A stretch of 64,000 nt of DNA from CBDBCU01 sp965203435 (GTDB lineage: Bacteria > Chloroflexota > Dehalococcoidia > Lucifugimonadales > UBA3495): contig CBDBCU010000008.1 of the NCBI GenBank assembly GCA_965203435.1, positions 437,280 to 501,279 on the forward strand, read 5' to 3'. Both the position numbers and the translations under genes were made by a program. Shown in pieces: positions 50,441 through 58,919 of this stretch. The notes beneath the pieces are model-generated. The model saw nothing but the letters and a program-made list of their open reading frames with translations. It was not told where the DNA came from and ran no database searches. Each line of letters starts with the position of its first letter. The stretch's first letter is position 1.

Positions 50441-51519
50441 TGGCTACCCCTACGGATCCGCTGAACCTGCAATCCCGCCGGGTGGAAGTGTCCGCCGCCT
50501 TCGCCGCCGCCCAGGATTACTATGCGGAACAGGGTTGGACCGACGGCCTGCCGGTAGTGCCGGCTACCGAGGAACTGGTACGGGAAATGCTGCGGCCCTA
50601 CGGCCAATCCCCGGCCACTGCCCTGGGGATGGTGCAGCCGCGCAACGCCCAAGTTACTCTGGAAAAGGTAGCCATTAACGCGGTGATGGCCGGCTGCCAG
50701 CCGCCGCATTTTCCGGTGGTCGTGGCGGCGGTCAAGGCGGCTCTGCAACCGGGATTCAACCTGGCCAGCGTCCAGGCTACTACCGGCGGGGCCGCGCCGG
50801 CCGTCATCGTCAACGGCCCCATCGCCCAGGAATTGGGCATCAATGGCGACTCCGGCTGTTTCGGGCCGGGCAGCCGGGCCAATGCCGTCATCGGCCGGGC
50901 CTTGCGCCTTTTTGTACGCAATGTGGCCGGCCTGGTGCCGGGGGAAATGGACAAGGCTACCCTGGCCCTGCCGGCCCGCTACAGTTTCTGCTTTGCCGAA
51001 AACGAGGCGCGCAGCCCCTGGGAGCCGCGCCATATCGAGTTGGGATTGCCGGCGGCGGCCAGTATGGTTACTTTGACCGGCATCCGCGGCATCTACCCGA
51101 TAATGGAAAGCACTTCGTCCACCGGCATCGCGGTATTGCGGACGCTGGTGGGATCCATCCGCACGCTTGGCTTTTCCAACTACTATCAGACCGGCACCGG
51201 GGCCCAATTGACCCTGGTCTTATGCCCGGAACACGCGGCGGAAATCCACGCATCCGGATTGTCCAAAGCCGATGTGCGGGAATATATTTTCCAGAATGCT
51301 CGGATGCCGCTGGCCCGGCTCAAGGATATTGCCCACTACGGCAACCGCAACTGGCCGGCGTGGATTGACGAATCGGATCCGGAGACTATGATTCCGGTGG
51401 TGCGGGCCGCTGAGGATGTAATGGTAATCGTCGCCGGCGGCGATGGACGCCATTCGGCCTGGCTGGCCGGCTGGGGCGTAACCCGCATCGTAACCCAGGA
51501 AATTGAACGCCCCGGCTGA
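50440..51519 (+). CDS. Conserved unassigned protein linked to UGSC
   Basis: A 359-residue protein that I do not recognise as a named domain. Visible features: AAQDYYAEQGWTDGLPVVPA near the start, KVAINAVMAGCQPPHFPVVV, a Gly-rich NGPIAQELGINGDSGCFGPGSRANA (about 129-150), and a C-terminal VMVIVAGGDGRHSAWLAGWG. Two conserved-looking Cys (AGC, GCFG) may be redox or metal ligands. Its start overlaps the AIM24 stop by one base, and it sits in the selenoprotein operon, so a joint redox or thiol pathway with UGSC is a fair inference. Confidence 0.7.
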   Translation: MATPTDPLNLQSRRVEVSAAFAAAQDYYAEQGWTDGLPVVPATEELVREMLRPYGQSPATALGMVQPRNAQVTLEKVAINAVMAGCQPPHFPVVVAAVKAALQPGFNLASVQATTGGAAPAVIVNGPIAQELGINGDSGCFGPGSRANAVIGRALRLFVRNVAGLVPGEMDKATLALPARYSFCFAENEARSPWEPRHIELGLPAAASMVTLTGIRGIYPIMESTSSTGIAVLRTLVGSIRTLGFSNYYQTGTGAQLTLVLCPEHAAEIHASGLSKADVREYIFQNARMPLARLKDIAHYGNRNWPAWIDESDPETMIPVVRAAEDVMVIVAGGDGRHSAWLAGWGVTRIVTQEIERPG

Positions 51520-51532
51520 ATATAGAAATCGT

Positions 51533-51562
51533 CCTTCCCGCGCAAGCGGGAATCCCGAAATG
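51533..51562. repeat. Single R1 copy
   Basis: CCCGCGCAAGCGGGAATCCC, one core without a partner, just before the HEPN-like pair. Confidence 0.75.
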
Positions 51563-51583
51563 CCGCGGACCTTGGGAGGCAAA

Positions 51584-51916
51584 ATGACCCCTTTGGAATA
51601 TGTGGAACGGGCCGACCGGGAATTGGCTTTCGGCCGCCATCGCCAAGCCGCCGCCCTGATGTGGAAAGCCACGGAAGCCACTTTCACAGCTTTGGCCCAA
51701 GCCCGGGGGTTGGAGTGCGGCGGGGACTTGGCGGCAGTGGCCCGCGCTCTGGATGACGCCGGGCTGGCCCGGGGACGCTATTACCGGAGCAATCTCTTTG
51801 CCAACGAGCTGCTGCGCGACCACGTCGACCTGGCGGCGCTGGAGGACTGCGAGGTGGAGTTTTCCTATGCGACCGCCCGCCAGTTCGTCTTGGAGTCCTG
51901 CCGTGACGCCGGGTAG
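51584..51916 (+). CDS. HEPN-like protein, first of a pair
   Basis: A 110-residue helical protein (LEYVERADRELAFGRHRQAAALMWKATEATFTALAQARGL), with the antiparallel-helix pattern of HEPN/PaREP-type proteins. No Rx4-6H HEPN active-site motif is clear (GRHRQ is the nearest). GGGAGG precedes the ATG. Its last bases overlap the next gene. HEPN proteins often act as RNases or their regulators. Confidence 0.55.
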   Translation: MTPLEYVERADRELAFGRHRQAAALMWKATEATFTALAQARGLECGGDLAAVARALDDAGLARGRYYRSNLFANELLRDHVDLAALEDCEVEFSYATARQFVLESCRDAG

Positions 51917-52295
51917 GCCGGGGCCGGAAAAGGCGGCTTGGCATTATGCCCGGGCCTTGCGTTACCGCCAAGACGCCCGGCTGCTGCTGGAACGGGATGG
52001 CAACCCGTATTCCGCCGGCGCCCTGCTGTACGAATCCGCCAAGCAGTGCATCAATGCCCTGGCTAATCAGCAAGGCGTCAATCCCGGTTCCACCGGCGCC
52101 AAACTGCGTTTCCTGACCGACATTGCCGAACAGGAAAGTTCGTCGCCGACTTTGCGGCAGGATTGGGATGCCGCTACCCAGCTGCACATCCACGCTGACC
52201 AAGGCTATCTGGATGAAGGGAAGTTTGCGGAAGCCTGGGCTACGGCCCAAGCCTTTATTGAGGAGATGCTGCTGCTTTATGCCCGCAGCTCTTAA
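51903..52295 (+). CDS. HEPN-like protein, second of a pair
   Basis: A 130-residue helical protein (WHYARALRYRQDARLLLERD, YSAGALLYESAKQCINALANQQG), related in style to the gene before it. It starts at GTG 51903, overlapping that gene by 14 bases, with GGAG upstream. YESAKQCINALA resembles the central HEPN helix. The pair may be a toxin/antitoxin-like or nucleotide-binding module. Confidence 0.6.
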   Translation: MTPGRPGPEKAAWHYARALRYRQDARLLLERDGNPYSAGALLYESAKQCINALANQQGVNPGSTGAKLRFLTDIAEQESSSPTLRQDWDAATQLHIHADQGYLDEGKFAEAWATAQAFIEEMLLLYARSS

Positions 52296-52319
52296 CCGGC
52301 AATCTCCCAAAACTTTCCC

Positions 52320-52348
52320 TTGACAACCCCATCCTTTACCCGGATAAT
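52320..52348 (+). promoter_or_regulatory. Promoter of DUF1800 gene
   Basis: TTGACA (52320-52325), 17 bases, GATAAT (52343-52348), about 120 bases before the start. Confidence 0.65.
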
Positions 52349-52467
52349 GGCCGGCGGGAAAAATCGGCATAAATCCGGGACACCCGGCGGCAAGGCCGGT
52401 GTCCGGTTGGAACTTACACCGGCCGATTGCGCGGGCCGGGATATTCATAGCAGGAGGTACGGCAACT

Positions 52468-53859
52468 GTGACGGACCAGGATATTGCTTTGATGGCGCAT
52501 TTGATGCGCCGGGCCGGCTTTGGCGCGGCCCGGGCGGAATTGGAGGAACGGGCGGCCCGCGGCTACGCCGCCACCGTCGAGGAACTGCTGCATCCGGAGG
52601 GGCAGGTCGCCCCCGACCGGCTGGAACTGCTGCGCTATCAGCCGGGGTTCTGGAAACCGCCCACGTCCGCCGGCATGGGCGGGGCCGTCTGGCTCCACGA
52701 TATGGTCAACACCGGCCGGGTGTTGCAGGAAAAAATGGTCCTGTTCTGGCACCAGGTTTTCGCCACCGGCTACTCCAAGATTGACCACTTCCACGAGGTC
52801 TTTAAGCAGATCGATATGTTCCGGGAGCGGGGGATGGGCAACTATCGCGACCTGCTGGTGGCCCTGGCCCAGGATCCGGCGATGATCTACTGGCTGGACA
52901 ACTGCGACAATCACGCCTACGCGGTCAACGAAAACTGGGGCCGGGAATTGCTGGAACTGTTCAGCATGGGCGTGGGAAACTATACCGAGACCGATGTGCG
53001 GGAATGTTCCCGGGCCTTTACCGGCTGGACGATTTCGCCGATGATTCCCCGCAGCGCCTACGGCCGCTTCGACTGGGAGTTCGAGTATCAGGAGGAGGAT
53101 CACGACGCGGCGGAAAAGACTTTCCTGGGCCATACCGGCAACTTCAACGGCGAGGACATCATCGACATCGTCTGCGCCCACCCGGCCACGGCCAACTTTA
53201 TCGCCCGCCATCTCTACAACTTCTTTGTGGCCGACGAGCCGCAGGTGCCGGCTTGGTCGGTAACGCCGCCCAATGACCCGGCCGCCGTAGAGCTGCTGGC
53301 CCGGACTTTCATCGAATCCGGCTACGAAATCACTCCGGTGCTGCGGGTTCTGTTCAACGCCGACTTTTTCAAGAACGCCCGCTTTGCCAAAATCAAAAGT
53401 CCCGCCGAGGTGGTGGTCGGCGCCCTGCGGCTGGTCGGCGGCTACGAGTTTCCCGCCCCGGGCATTGGCGAGCTGTCCAAGCAGGCCGGCTATATGGGGC
53501 AGGAGTTTATGAACCCGCCCAGCGTCGAGGGCTGGCACACCGGAGCCGAATGGATTAACAGCGGCTCCCTGATGAAACGCATCAACTTTTCCGCCGATAT
53601 GGTAGGGGACACCGCCAAGCCGGGCATCCGGGACCTCATCGGCCGCCTGCAAGCCCGCGGCGATTTGTCTCCGGAGCAGCTGGTGGACGGCTGCCTCGAC
53701 CTGATGGGGCCGCTGGAAACCCAGCGGGAAAATCGTCAGGAACTGGTGAACCACGCCCAGGAAAGCGGCGATTTGCGCTGGTCCGATGCCAACGCCGCGG
53801 ACCGGGTGGGCGAAATGCTCCAGTTGATTGTTTCCCTGCGGGAGTTTCAGTACGCCTAA
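52468..53859 (+). CDS. DUF1800 family protein
   Basis: A 463-residue protein of the DUF1800 family. HLMRRAGFGA is the N-terminal signature, KMVLFWHQVFATGYSKI and NENWGRELLELFSMGVGNYTETDVRECSRAFTGW are its most conserved core, and PPSVEGWHTG lies near the C-terminus. The start is GTG 52468 after AGGAGG. DUF1800 usually neighbours DUF1501, but none is found here. No signal peptide is seen. Function unknown; families of this sort are expanded in some marine and sponge bacteria. Confidence 0.9.
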   Translation: MTDQDIALMAHLMRRAGFGAARAELEERAARGYAATVEELLHPEGQVAPDRLELLRYQPGFWKPPTSAGMGGAVWLHDMVNTGRVLQEKMVLFWHQVFATGYSKIDHFHEVFKQIDMFRERGMGNYRDLLVALAQDPAMIYWLDNCDNHAYAVNENWGRELLELFSMGVGNYTETDVRECSRAFTGWTISPMIPRSAYGRFDWEFEYQEEDHDAAEKTFLGHTGNFNGEDIIDIVCAHPATANFIARHLYNFFVADEPQVPAWSVTPPNDPAAVELLARTFIESGYEITPVLRVLFNADFFKNARFAKIKSPAEVVVGALRLVGGYEFPAPGIGELSKQAGYMGQEFMNPPSVEGWHTGAEWINSGSLMKRINFSADMVGDTAKPGIRDLIGRLQARGDLSPEQLVDGCLDLMGPLETQRENRQELVNHAQESGDLRWSDANAADRVGEMLQLIVSLREFQYA

Positions 53860-53890
53860 GGGCGGCGTTTCCGTCTCCCGCGGCGTTCCC

Positions 53891-54007
53891 GCCCCTACCG
53901 TCATTCCCGCGTAAGCGGGAATCCCGCGGTGGCTTGCCGGGGATGCGGCGGCATAAGGCAGTACCGTTCGGGATTCCCGCTTACGCGGGAATGACGGTAA
54001 GAGGGCG
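53891..54007. repeat. R1 palindromic pair
   Basis: R1 cores at 53899-53925 and 53970-53998, inverted, with the linker AGGCAGTACCGTTCGGG type. Confidence 0.85.
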
Positions 54008-54020
54008 GGCAAGACGGCAA

Positions 54021-54236
54021 GGCCGGGTGTCCAGGGATGGCAAGGCAAATCCGGCGGCAAGGTCGGTTGTCCGGGGCCGGCAGGGCAAATCCGGCGGCAA
54101 GGTCGGTTGTCCGGGGCCGGCAAGGCAAATCCGGCGGCAAGGTCGGTTGTCCGGGGCCGGCAAGGCAAATCCGGCGGCAAGGGCAGGTGTCCAGGGATGG
54201 CAAGGCAAATCCGGCGGCAAGGCTGGTTGTCCGGCC
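54021..54236. repeat. 40-bp tandem repeat
   Basis: Five full units of exactly 40 bases from 54021 to 54220 and a partial sixth. The unit holds TGTCCGGGGCCGGCAAGGCA and AATCCGGCGGCAAGGTCGG. It can be read as protein but has no start signal. Confidence 0.9.
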
Positions 54237-54275
54237 TAGGCCCTTGTCCCAGCCCCATTGAGGAGGATTAGTTCT

Positions 54276-55325
54276 ATGGTTACGCAGATTGTAGCCGGCC
54301 GGGTGTACGATTACAGCCGGGTGGTGGGGCGCAGCGCCGTGTCCGGGGCCGGCTTTAATATGCCTTTTGCCCTGTGCCTCGGCCCCGGCGACACCCTGTA
54401 TGTGGTCAACCGGGGCGCGGAATATATCCCCGGCGCCCCCTGGAACAAGGTAGCCCACGGCACCCGCATCGGCGTCTTTACCATCGGCGGCGACCCCGAG
54501 GATGAGGAGTGGGTGTCCGATTTCAGCGGCTACGGCGACCAGCCCGGCGAACTGATCTGGCCGGCCGGCGTGGCTCTGGATTCCGCCGGCAATGCCTACA
54601 TCACCGACGAATGGCTGAACCGGGTTTCGGTCTTTGACCCGGCCGGCCAGTTTCTGACTTGCTGGGGTACGGAGGGCAATGGCTCCGGCCAGCTGAGCCG
54701 CCCGGCCGGCATCCTGATCGACGACCAGGACACCGTCTATATCGCTGACGGCGGCAATCATCGGATCCAGAAGTTTGCTACCGACGGGGCTTTTCAAGCC
54801 CAGTTCGGCGGCTATGGGCAAGGGCCGGGCCAGTTTGACGGCCCTTGGGGAATGACTCTGGACGGGGCCGGCCATCTCTATGTGGCCGACCACAAGAATA
54901 ACCGGGCGCAGAAGTTGACCCTGGACGGCGATTATGTGGCCGAATTTGGCAGCTATGGTACCGGCCGCGGCCAGCTGAATCGGCCGGCGGATGTGGCCGT
55001 GGATCCCGATGGCGAGGTTTATGTCTGCGATTGGGGCAACAGCCGGGTGCAGGTTTTCGCCCCGGAGGGCCGCTTTCTGACCAGCCTGTACGGGGATGCC
55101 CAGGAACTTTCCAAGTGGGCGCGGCCGGTGGTGAATGCCAGTTCCCAGGGCTTGCTGCGCCGCCGGGAAGTCAAGAATATCGAGGTGGAGTGGCGCTTGG
55201 CAATGCCCAGCAGCGTGGTCTTTGACGCCCGGCGCAGCCGCCTGCTGATTGCCGACACCCAGCGCGGCCGCCTCCAGATTTACAACAAGGTCAAGGGCTA
55301 TGTTTCGGCGCAGCGGAATTTGTAG
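54276..55325 (+). CDS. NHL-repeat beta-propeller protein
   Basis: A 349-residue protein with six or so NHL repeats (WPAGVALDSAGNAYITDEWLNRVSVF; RPAGILIDDQDTVYIADGGNHRIQKF; GPWGMTLDGAGHLYVADHKNNRAQKL), the pattern of peptidyl-alpha-hydroxyglycine alpha-amidating lyase-like and signalling propellers. The N-terminus lacks a signal peptide. ATG 54276 follows GAGGAGG; an in-frame ATG 18 bases upstream is weaker. The partner ligand is unknown. Confidence 0.88.
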   Translation: MVTQIVAGRVYDYSRVVGRSAVSGAGFNMPFALCLGPGDTLYVVNRGAEYIPGAPWNKVAHGTRIGVFTIGGDPEDEEWVSDFSGYGDQPGELIWPAGVALDSAGNAYITDEWLNRVSVFDPAGQFLTCWGTEGNGSGQLSRPAGILIDDQDTVYIADGGNHRIQKFATDGAFQAQFGGYGQGPGQFDGPWGMTLDGAGHLYVADHKNNRAQKLTLDGDYVAEFGSYGTGRGQLNRPADVAVDPDGEVYVCDWGNSRVQVFAPEGRFLTSLYGDAQELSKWARPVVNASSQGLLRRREVKNIEVEWRLAMPSSVVFDARRSRLLIADTQRGRLQIYNKVKGYVSAQRNL

Positions 55326-55349
55326 GGGAGTATCCTATGGGCCGCCCAT

Positions 55350-55682
55350 CCGCCCATCCTTCAACAAGTTCAGGATGAGCGGATGGGCGGCTGCTGACCC
55401 AGGAAAATCGCATATAGAAACCGTCATTCCCGCCGCCCTATACCGTCATTCCCGCGTAAGCGGGAATCCCACGGTTGCCTGCCGACAATACCATCATAAG
55501 GCAGTACCGTTCGGGATTCCCGCTTACGCGGGAATGACGGTAAGGGCGGCGGGATGACAGTAGTCGCGGCTCCGGCACCGTCATTCCCGCGTAAGCGGGA
55601 ATCCCGAACGGTACTGAAAAGACAATCCGGTTGCCCGCCGCACCGCCCTGGATTCCCGCTTACGCGGGAATGACGGTAGGGA
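55350..55682. repeat. R2 copy followed by two R1 pairs
   Basis: An R2 copy at 55355-55382 is followed by two inverted R1 pairs (55445-55545 and 55580-55680). The second pair has the linker CGGTACTGAAAAGACAATCC. No gene from 55326 to 55736. Confidence 0.85.
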
Positions 55683-55736
55683 TGGTTGCCGCCATCCCGC
55701 CCATCCATAACCCGACAATCCTTGAGTTGCCTTGCA

Positions 55737-56081
55737 ATGACCCTGCCTTACATCGGCCCGGAGGACGAGCAATCCTACATTCGGCTGGCTTTGGCACGGC
55801 CGGAAATGCTTTGCGCTGAGGCGCCGCCGGAAATTCTGCAAGCCGCCTCCTTTGCCGGAGAGGAGCCGACCGCCTTTCTCCGCGACTTTTTCGCCGCCGG
55901 CTATACCCAGTGGGTCTGGCAAACCCAAGGGATCCGCATTGATTTTGACCAGCAACGCATCGCCCGGGCTGTCCTTCTGCTGTGGATTCGGGCCTGCCAC
56001 CTCTACACCAGCCGGGAATACAACCGCCCCGATCCGGATTGGGAAAAGCCCTTTTTTTCCGATGCCGGGCTGTACGACTGA
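55737..56081 (+). CDS. Small protein of unknown function
   Basis: A 114-residue, acidic, helical protein (PYIGPEDEQSYIRLALARPE, FLRDFFAAGYTQWVWQTQGIRIDFDQ). I do not recognise it. The start ATG 55737 lacks a strong ribosome site. It converges with the sulfotransferase gene, ending six bases from its stop. Confidence 0.5.
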   Translation: MTLPYIGPEDEQSYIRLALARPEMLCAEAPPEILQAASFAGEEPTAFLRDFFAAGYTQWVWQTQGIRIDFDQQRIARAVLLLWIRACHLYTSREYNRPDPDWEKPFFSDAGLYD

Positions 56082-56087
56082 CCGCCG

Positions 56088-57131
56088 CTAATAGCCCAGC
56101 TTATCCAATCCCGGCCGGCAAGCGGCGTCCAGGGCGGCCTGTTCCGCCGCCGGCAGCTGGTCAAAGCGAGGAGGCGTGGGCCGGGGAATGGACACCACTT
56201 CCCCCAGCCACTCCGGATTGTCCAATTCCGGGGAAATGAACCTTATCATCCGGCGGATTTCCGGTTCGGGATTAGCCTGCATATCCTCGAACTTGATATT
56301 CAGCAGCCGCTCCGGAGGGAAATGGCCGAACAGCCGCTCGCCGCGGGCAATCATCCCGTTCCAGAAAGCGCCGAAATCGGCCAGCGTCAGCCGGTCATAG
56401 GGCAGTTTGTCCGGATTGACCAGGGCGCTGCTGACCAGTTCCAGCCAGGGACTGATGCGATCCCAATGGCGGCCGCGGGCCATTGACCCCATAGCGTCAA
56501 TGCCCCAGGCGCGGAGGGCGTGCATATTGGCGACAATCATTCGGAACAGGTAATGGCGCTGCATAGACAAGGCCGTTTCCCGGCCGTCCCGATAGACATG
56601 GATAATCCGAGCCTCGGGAAAGGCCCGCAGCAAGCGGTAGCCAAAAAGCAGGGAGCCGCCGGAGCGTTCCACCCAGACCCGCCGCCCGGAGCGTTGGCAT
56701 AGATGGTCAAAAAGATGGCGGAAATGGGCCGCCGGGGCCTGCCGCGGCTGCCCTTGGATCACCGGCCCCAACGCATCAAAAAGGGCGTAGTAGTCCGCGG
56801 TCAAGTGGGGCAGGGTAGCGCACATCAGCGGCGGTACATCCTGCCGGGTGTAGCGGGCCCCGGGCTGGTCAAAGGGATAAATCAGCTCCTCGTAGCGGCC
56901 TTTCAGCATCAGGCGGGTGCGGTTCTGCTGGCGGCTGCACAGCTGCCAAATCCGCGCGCCGCTGACCCGGCGGCGGCGAAAAGCCAGCATACCCACATAG
57001 CTGAAAAACTCGGAAAGGCTCAGCACCTCCGGATGCCGGTTCAGGATGTTGGAGACCATCGTGGAACCGCAGCGGCCAGTGCTTAAAACGAAAACCGGCG
57101 GCAGAGCCGGCTTGGCGGCGTTCATCACCAT
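56088..57131 (-). CDS. Sulfotransferase family protein
   Basis: A 347-residue cytosolic sulfotransferase-like enzyme. FVLSTGRCGSTMVSNILNRHPEV is the 5'-phosphosulfate-binding loop with the S-T-G-R-C-G-S-T-x pattern, and RIIHVYRDGRETALSM is the 3'-phosphate motif (YRDGR...S). It transfers sulfate from PAPS to an unknown acceptor. Starts at 57131 or 57125 are possible; the stop TGA of the upstream MpaB gene overlaps this ATG as TGATG. The coupling suggests a joint pathway. Confidence 0.85.
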   Translation of the reverse strand: MVMNAAKPALPPVFVLSTGRCGSTMVSNILNRHPEVLSLSEFFSYVGMLAFRRRRVSGARIWQLCSRQQNRTRLMLKGRYEELIYPFDQPGARYTRQDVPPLMCATLPHLTADYYALFDALGPVIQGQPRQAPAAHFRHLFDHLCQRSGRRVWVERSGGSLLFGYRLLRAFPEARIIHVYRDGRETALSMQRHYLFRMIVANMHALRAWGIDAMGSMARGRHWDRISPWLELVSSALVNPDKLPYDRLTLADFGAFWNGMIARGERLFGHFPPERLLNIKFEDMQANPEPEIRRMIRFISPELDNPEWLGEVVSIPRPTPPRFDQLPAAEQAALDAACRPGLDKLGY

Positions 57132-58297
57132 GGCGTCGCTCGCTGGGCATCCACATGGTCGGGCAGGCGATAGCTCAGGTCGTCCAGGGCGGCGGCGGAC
57201 AGCAGAAAGGCAAAGCTGTCGCCGCGCCACTTTTGCGCCCGTTCCGGCAGCAGGCGGTGATAAATCCGATAGGCCCGCCGTTTCCATTGCAGCCAGGGCA
57301 GCACCCCGGCGGTGGCTTGCCGGGGAAAGTTCAGCCGGTCGGACAGGTCATTGCCCAGCAGAGCCCGGGATACCCGATAGACGTGCTGGCAGGAGGATTC
57401 CCGTTGCGCCGGGTCGTCAATGCCGGCAATGACCGGGACGGCCTGCACCAGGGCATTGGCAATAACCGCCGATTCCGGGCCGGGCGGCGGTTCGCAAGCC
57501 GTGCCAACCCGATGCAGTTCATTGGTCTGCTTTTCATCCCCGGCAAAGAGCAAATCCTCCGGGACGCCAATCAGCCAGGAGGCGTAGCGCCAAGTCTGCA
57601 TAAAGCCGGCCCGCTCCGCGGCGTTCAGATGGGCGCCCAGGCGGTCGGCTTGGTACAGCATGGTGGCCGAAAAGTTGGCGGCGGACAGGGCCATGTGGGC
57701 CGCGCTGAGCGGAGCGCCATAAATCCGTTCCTCCCAATTCCCGGCGCTGCGGATCAGCCGCCGCACCTGGGCATGAACCAGGCGGATGCGTACCGACAAT
57801 TTCCAGCCTTCGCCTTCCCGTTCCAAGGCTCCGGGCAGCATAATTTCCACAAAATGGCGGGTGTTCTGGCGGATGCGGCGGCCGCCGTGGTCGGTAGTAA
57901 CCCGCCCGGTGGTGTAAAAGGCTTTGCTAATCAGAGTGGCGGCGTTTTGCAGGGTAACGACAAAGAACGCCGGAATAAAGAGGTCGGAGTAGCGGTGAAA
58001 GGCTTCCCGGCCGGGCCGGGCCGCCGCCGGGTCAAACCAGGCGGGCCGACTGGCATCCTGGCGGGCAAAGAACTCCCGCAGTTCCGGGGGCGCGGCGGCC
58101 AGGGTTGCATCATCCCGCTCCATCCCGGCGTAGATGAACCGGTGGACTTCCCGCTGCTCGCAAGCGGCCAGGGCGGCGATAACCGCGTCGGCTTCCGGAT
58201 CGCCGCATTGGGTATAGGCCATATAGCGGTCGGCCAGGTCCGGATTCAGCCGGCGGGCCTGGTCATATTGCGGTTGGTAGGCTTCCGGCAGCTGCAT
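57125..58297 (-). CDS. MpaB/DUF2236-like oxygenase
   Basis: A 390-residue protein similar to ER-bound oxygenase MpaB and latex-clearing proteins (DUF2236). The core RRIRQNTRHFVEIMLPG with GEGWKLSVRIRLVHAQVRRLI is the conserved helix pair that binds haem through a His in related enzymes. TWRYASWLIGVPEDLL and a C-terminal helical part follow. The start at 58297 follows GGTGGA; a TTG at 58324 is possible. It leads into the sulfotransferase by TGATG overlap. Oxidative cleavage of a lipid or isoprenoid is a family-based guess. Confidence 0.75.
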   Translation of the reverse strand: MQLPEAYQPQYDQARRLNPDLADRYMAYTQCGDPEADAVIAALAACEQREVHRFIYAGMERDDATLAAAPPELREFFARQDASRPAWFDPAAARPGREAFHRYSDLFIPAFFVVTLQNAATLISKAFYTTGRVTTDHGGRRIRQNTRHFVEIMLPGALEREGEGWKLSVRIRLVHAQVRRLIRSAGNWEERIYGAPLSAAHMALSAANFSATMLYQADRLGAHLNAAERAGFMQTWRYASWLIGVPEDLLFAGDEKQTNELHRVGTACEPPPGPESAVIANALVQAVPVIAGIDDPAQRESSCQHVYRVSRALLGNDLSDRLNFPRQATAGVLPWLQWKRRAYRIYHRLLPERAQKWRGDSFAFLLSAAALDDLSYRLPDHVDAQRATPW

Positions 58298-58429
58298 AGC
58301 GTCCACCCCCGCGCCGGCGTCCAAGGGGATTTATCATCCCGGTCTCTTTGTTTCAGCAAAGTCAGTTTAGCGGAAAGGGCTTGCCTTTGTCAATGGCGGG
58401 GTAGTTGCGGTTTCCGGGCAATTGCCGAT

Positions 58430-58565
58430 GGCAACCGTCCTTGCCGGCCAATCCCTACCGTCCTTGCCGCGTAAGCGGGAAGCCCGAACGGTATTGCGTC
58501 AGACAAGCCAGTTTATGGCCGGCATTTCTGGATTCCCGCTTACTCGGCAAGGACGGTAAAGGGGA
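58430..58565. repeat. R1 pair, degenerate
   Basis: R1 cores at 58458-58482 and 58528-58555 with several changed bases (GCCGCGTAAGCGGGAAGCCC). Confidence 0.75.
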
Positions 58566-58578
58566 CGAAGCCAATCTG

Positions 58579-58672
58579 CTATGTTATTCCGAGCGTAGCC
58601 GAGGAATCTAAAATGCCCGCCCTTGACTCCTTTCAAGACTTTTAGATTCCTCGGCTACGCTCGGAATGACAT
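58579..58672. repeat. R4 palindromic element
   Basis: Second copy of the R4 hairpin (GCGTAGCCGAGGAATCTAAA and its complement), like 35427-35520. Confidence 0.85.
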
Positions 58673-58820
58673 CCTTCAACAAGTTCAGGATGAGCGGAAA
58701 GGGGACGGCTATCCTTCAACCAGTTCAGGATGAGCGGAAAGGGGACGGCTATCCTTCAACAAGTTCAGGATGAGCGGAAAGGGGCGGGCTATCCTTCAAC
58801 GATGTTCAGGATGAACGGAT
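58671..58820. repeat. R2 in a 40-bp tandem array
   Basis: Three full 40-base units (58671-58710, 58711-58750, 58751-58790) and a partial fourth, each with ATCCTTCAACAAGTTCAGGA and GGAAAGGGGACGGCT. An R1 half copy follows to 58885; nothing else until 58920. Confidence 0.85.
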
Positions 58821-58919
58821 GGCGCGGCTGCGCTACCCCCTACCGTCCTTCCCGCGCAAGCGGGAATCCCGAACGGCAATGAATAGACAATCCCGCCATC
58901 CCCCCGCCCCGCCTACCGC

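Noticed and set aside
54021..54236. Repeat-rich protein genes over the 40-bp array, both strands
   Set aside because: 40-base periodicity is not a multiple of three, and no ribosome site is present; the frames arise from absence of stops in GC-rich repeats.
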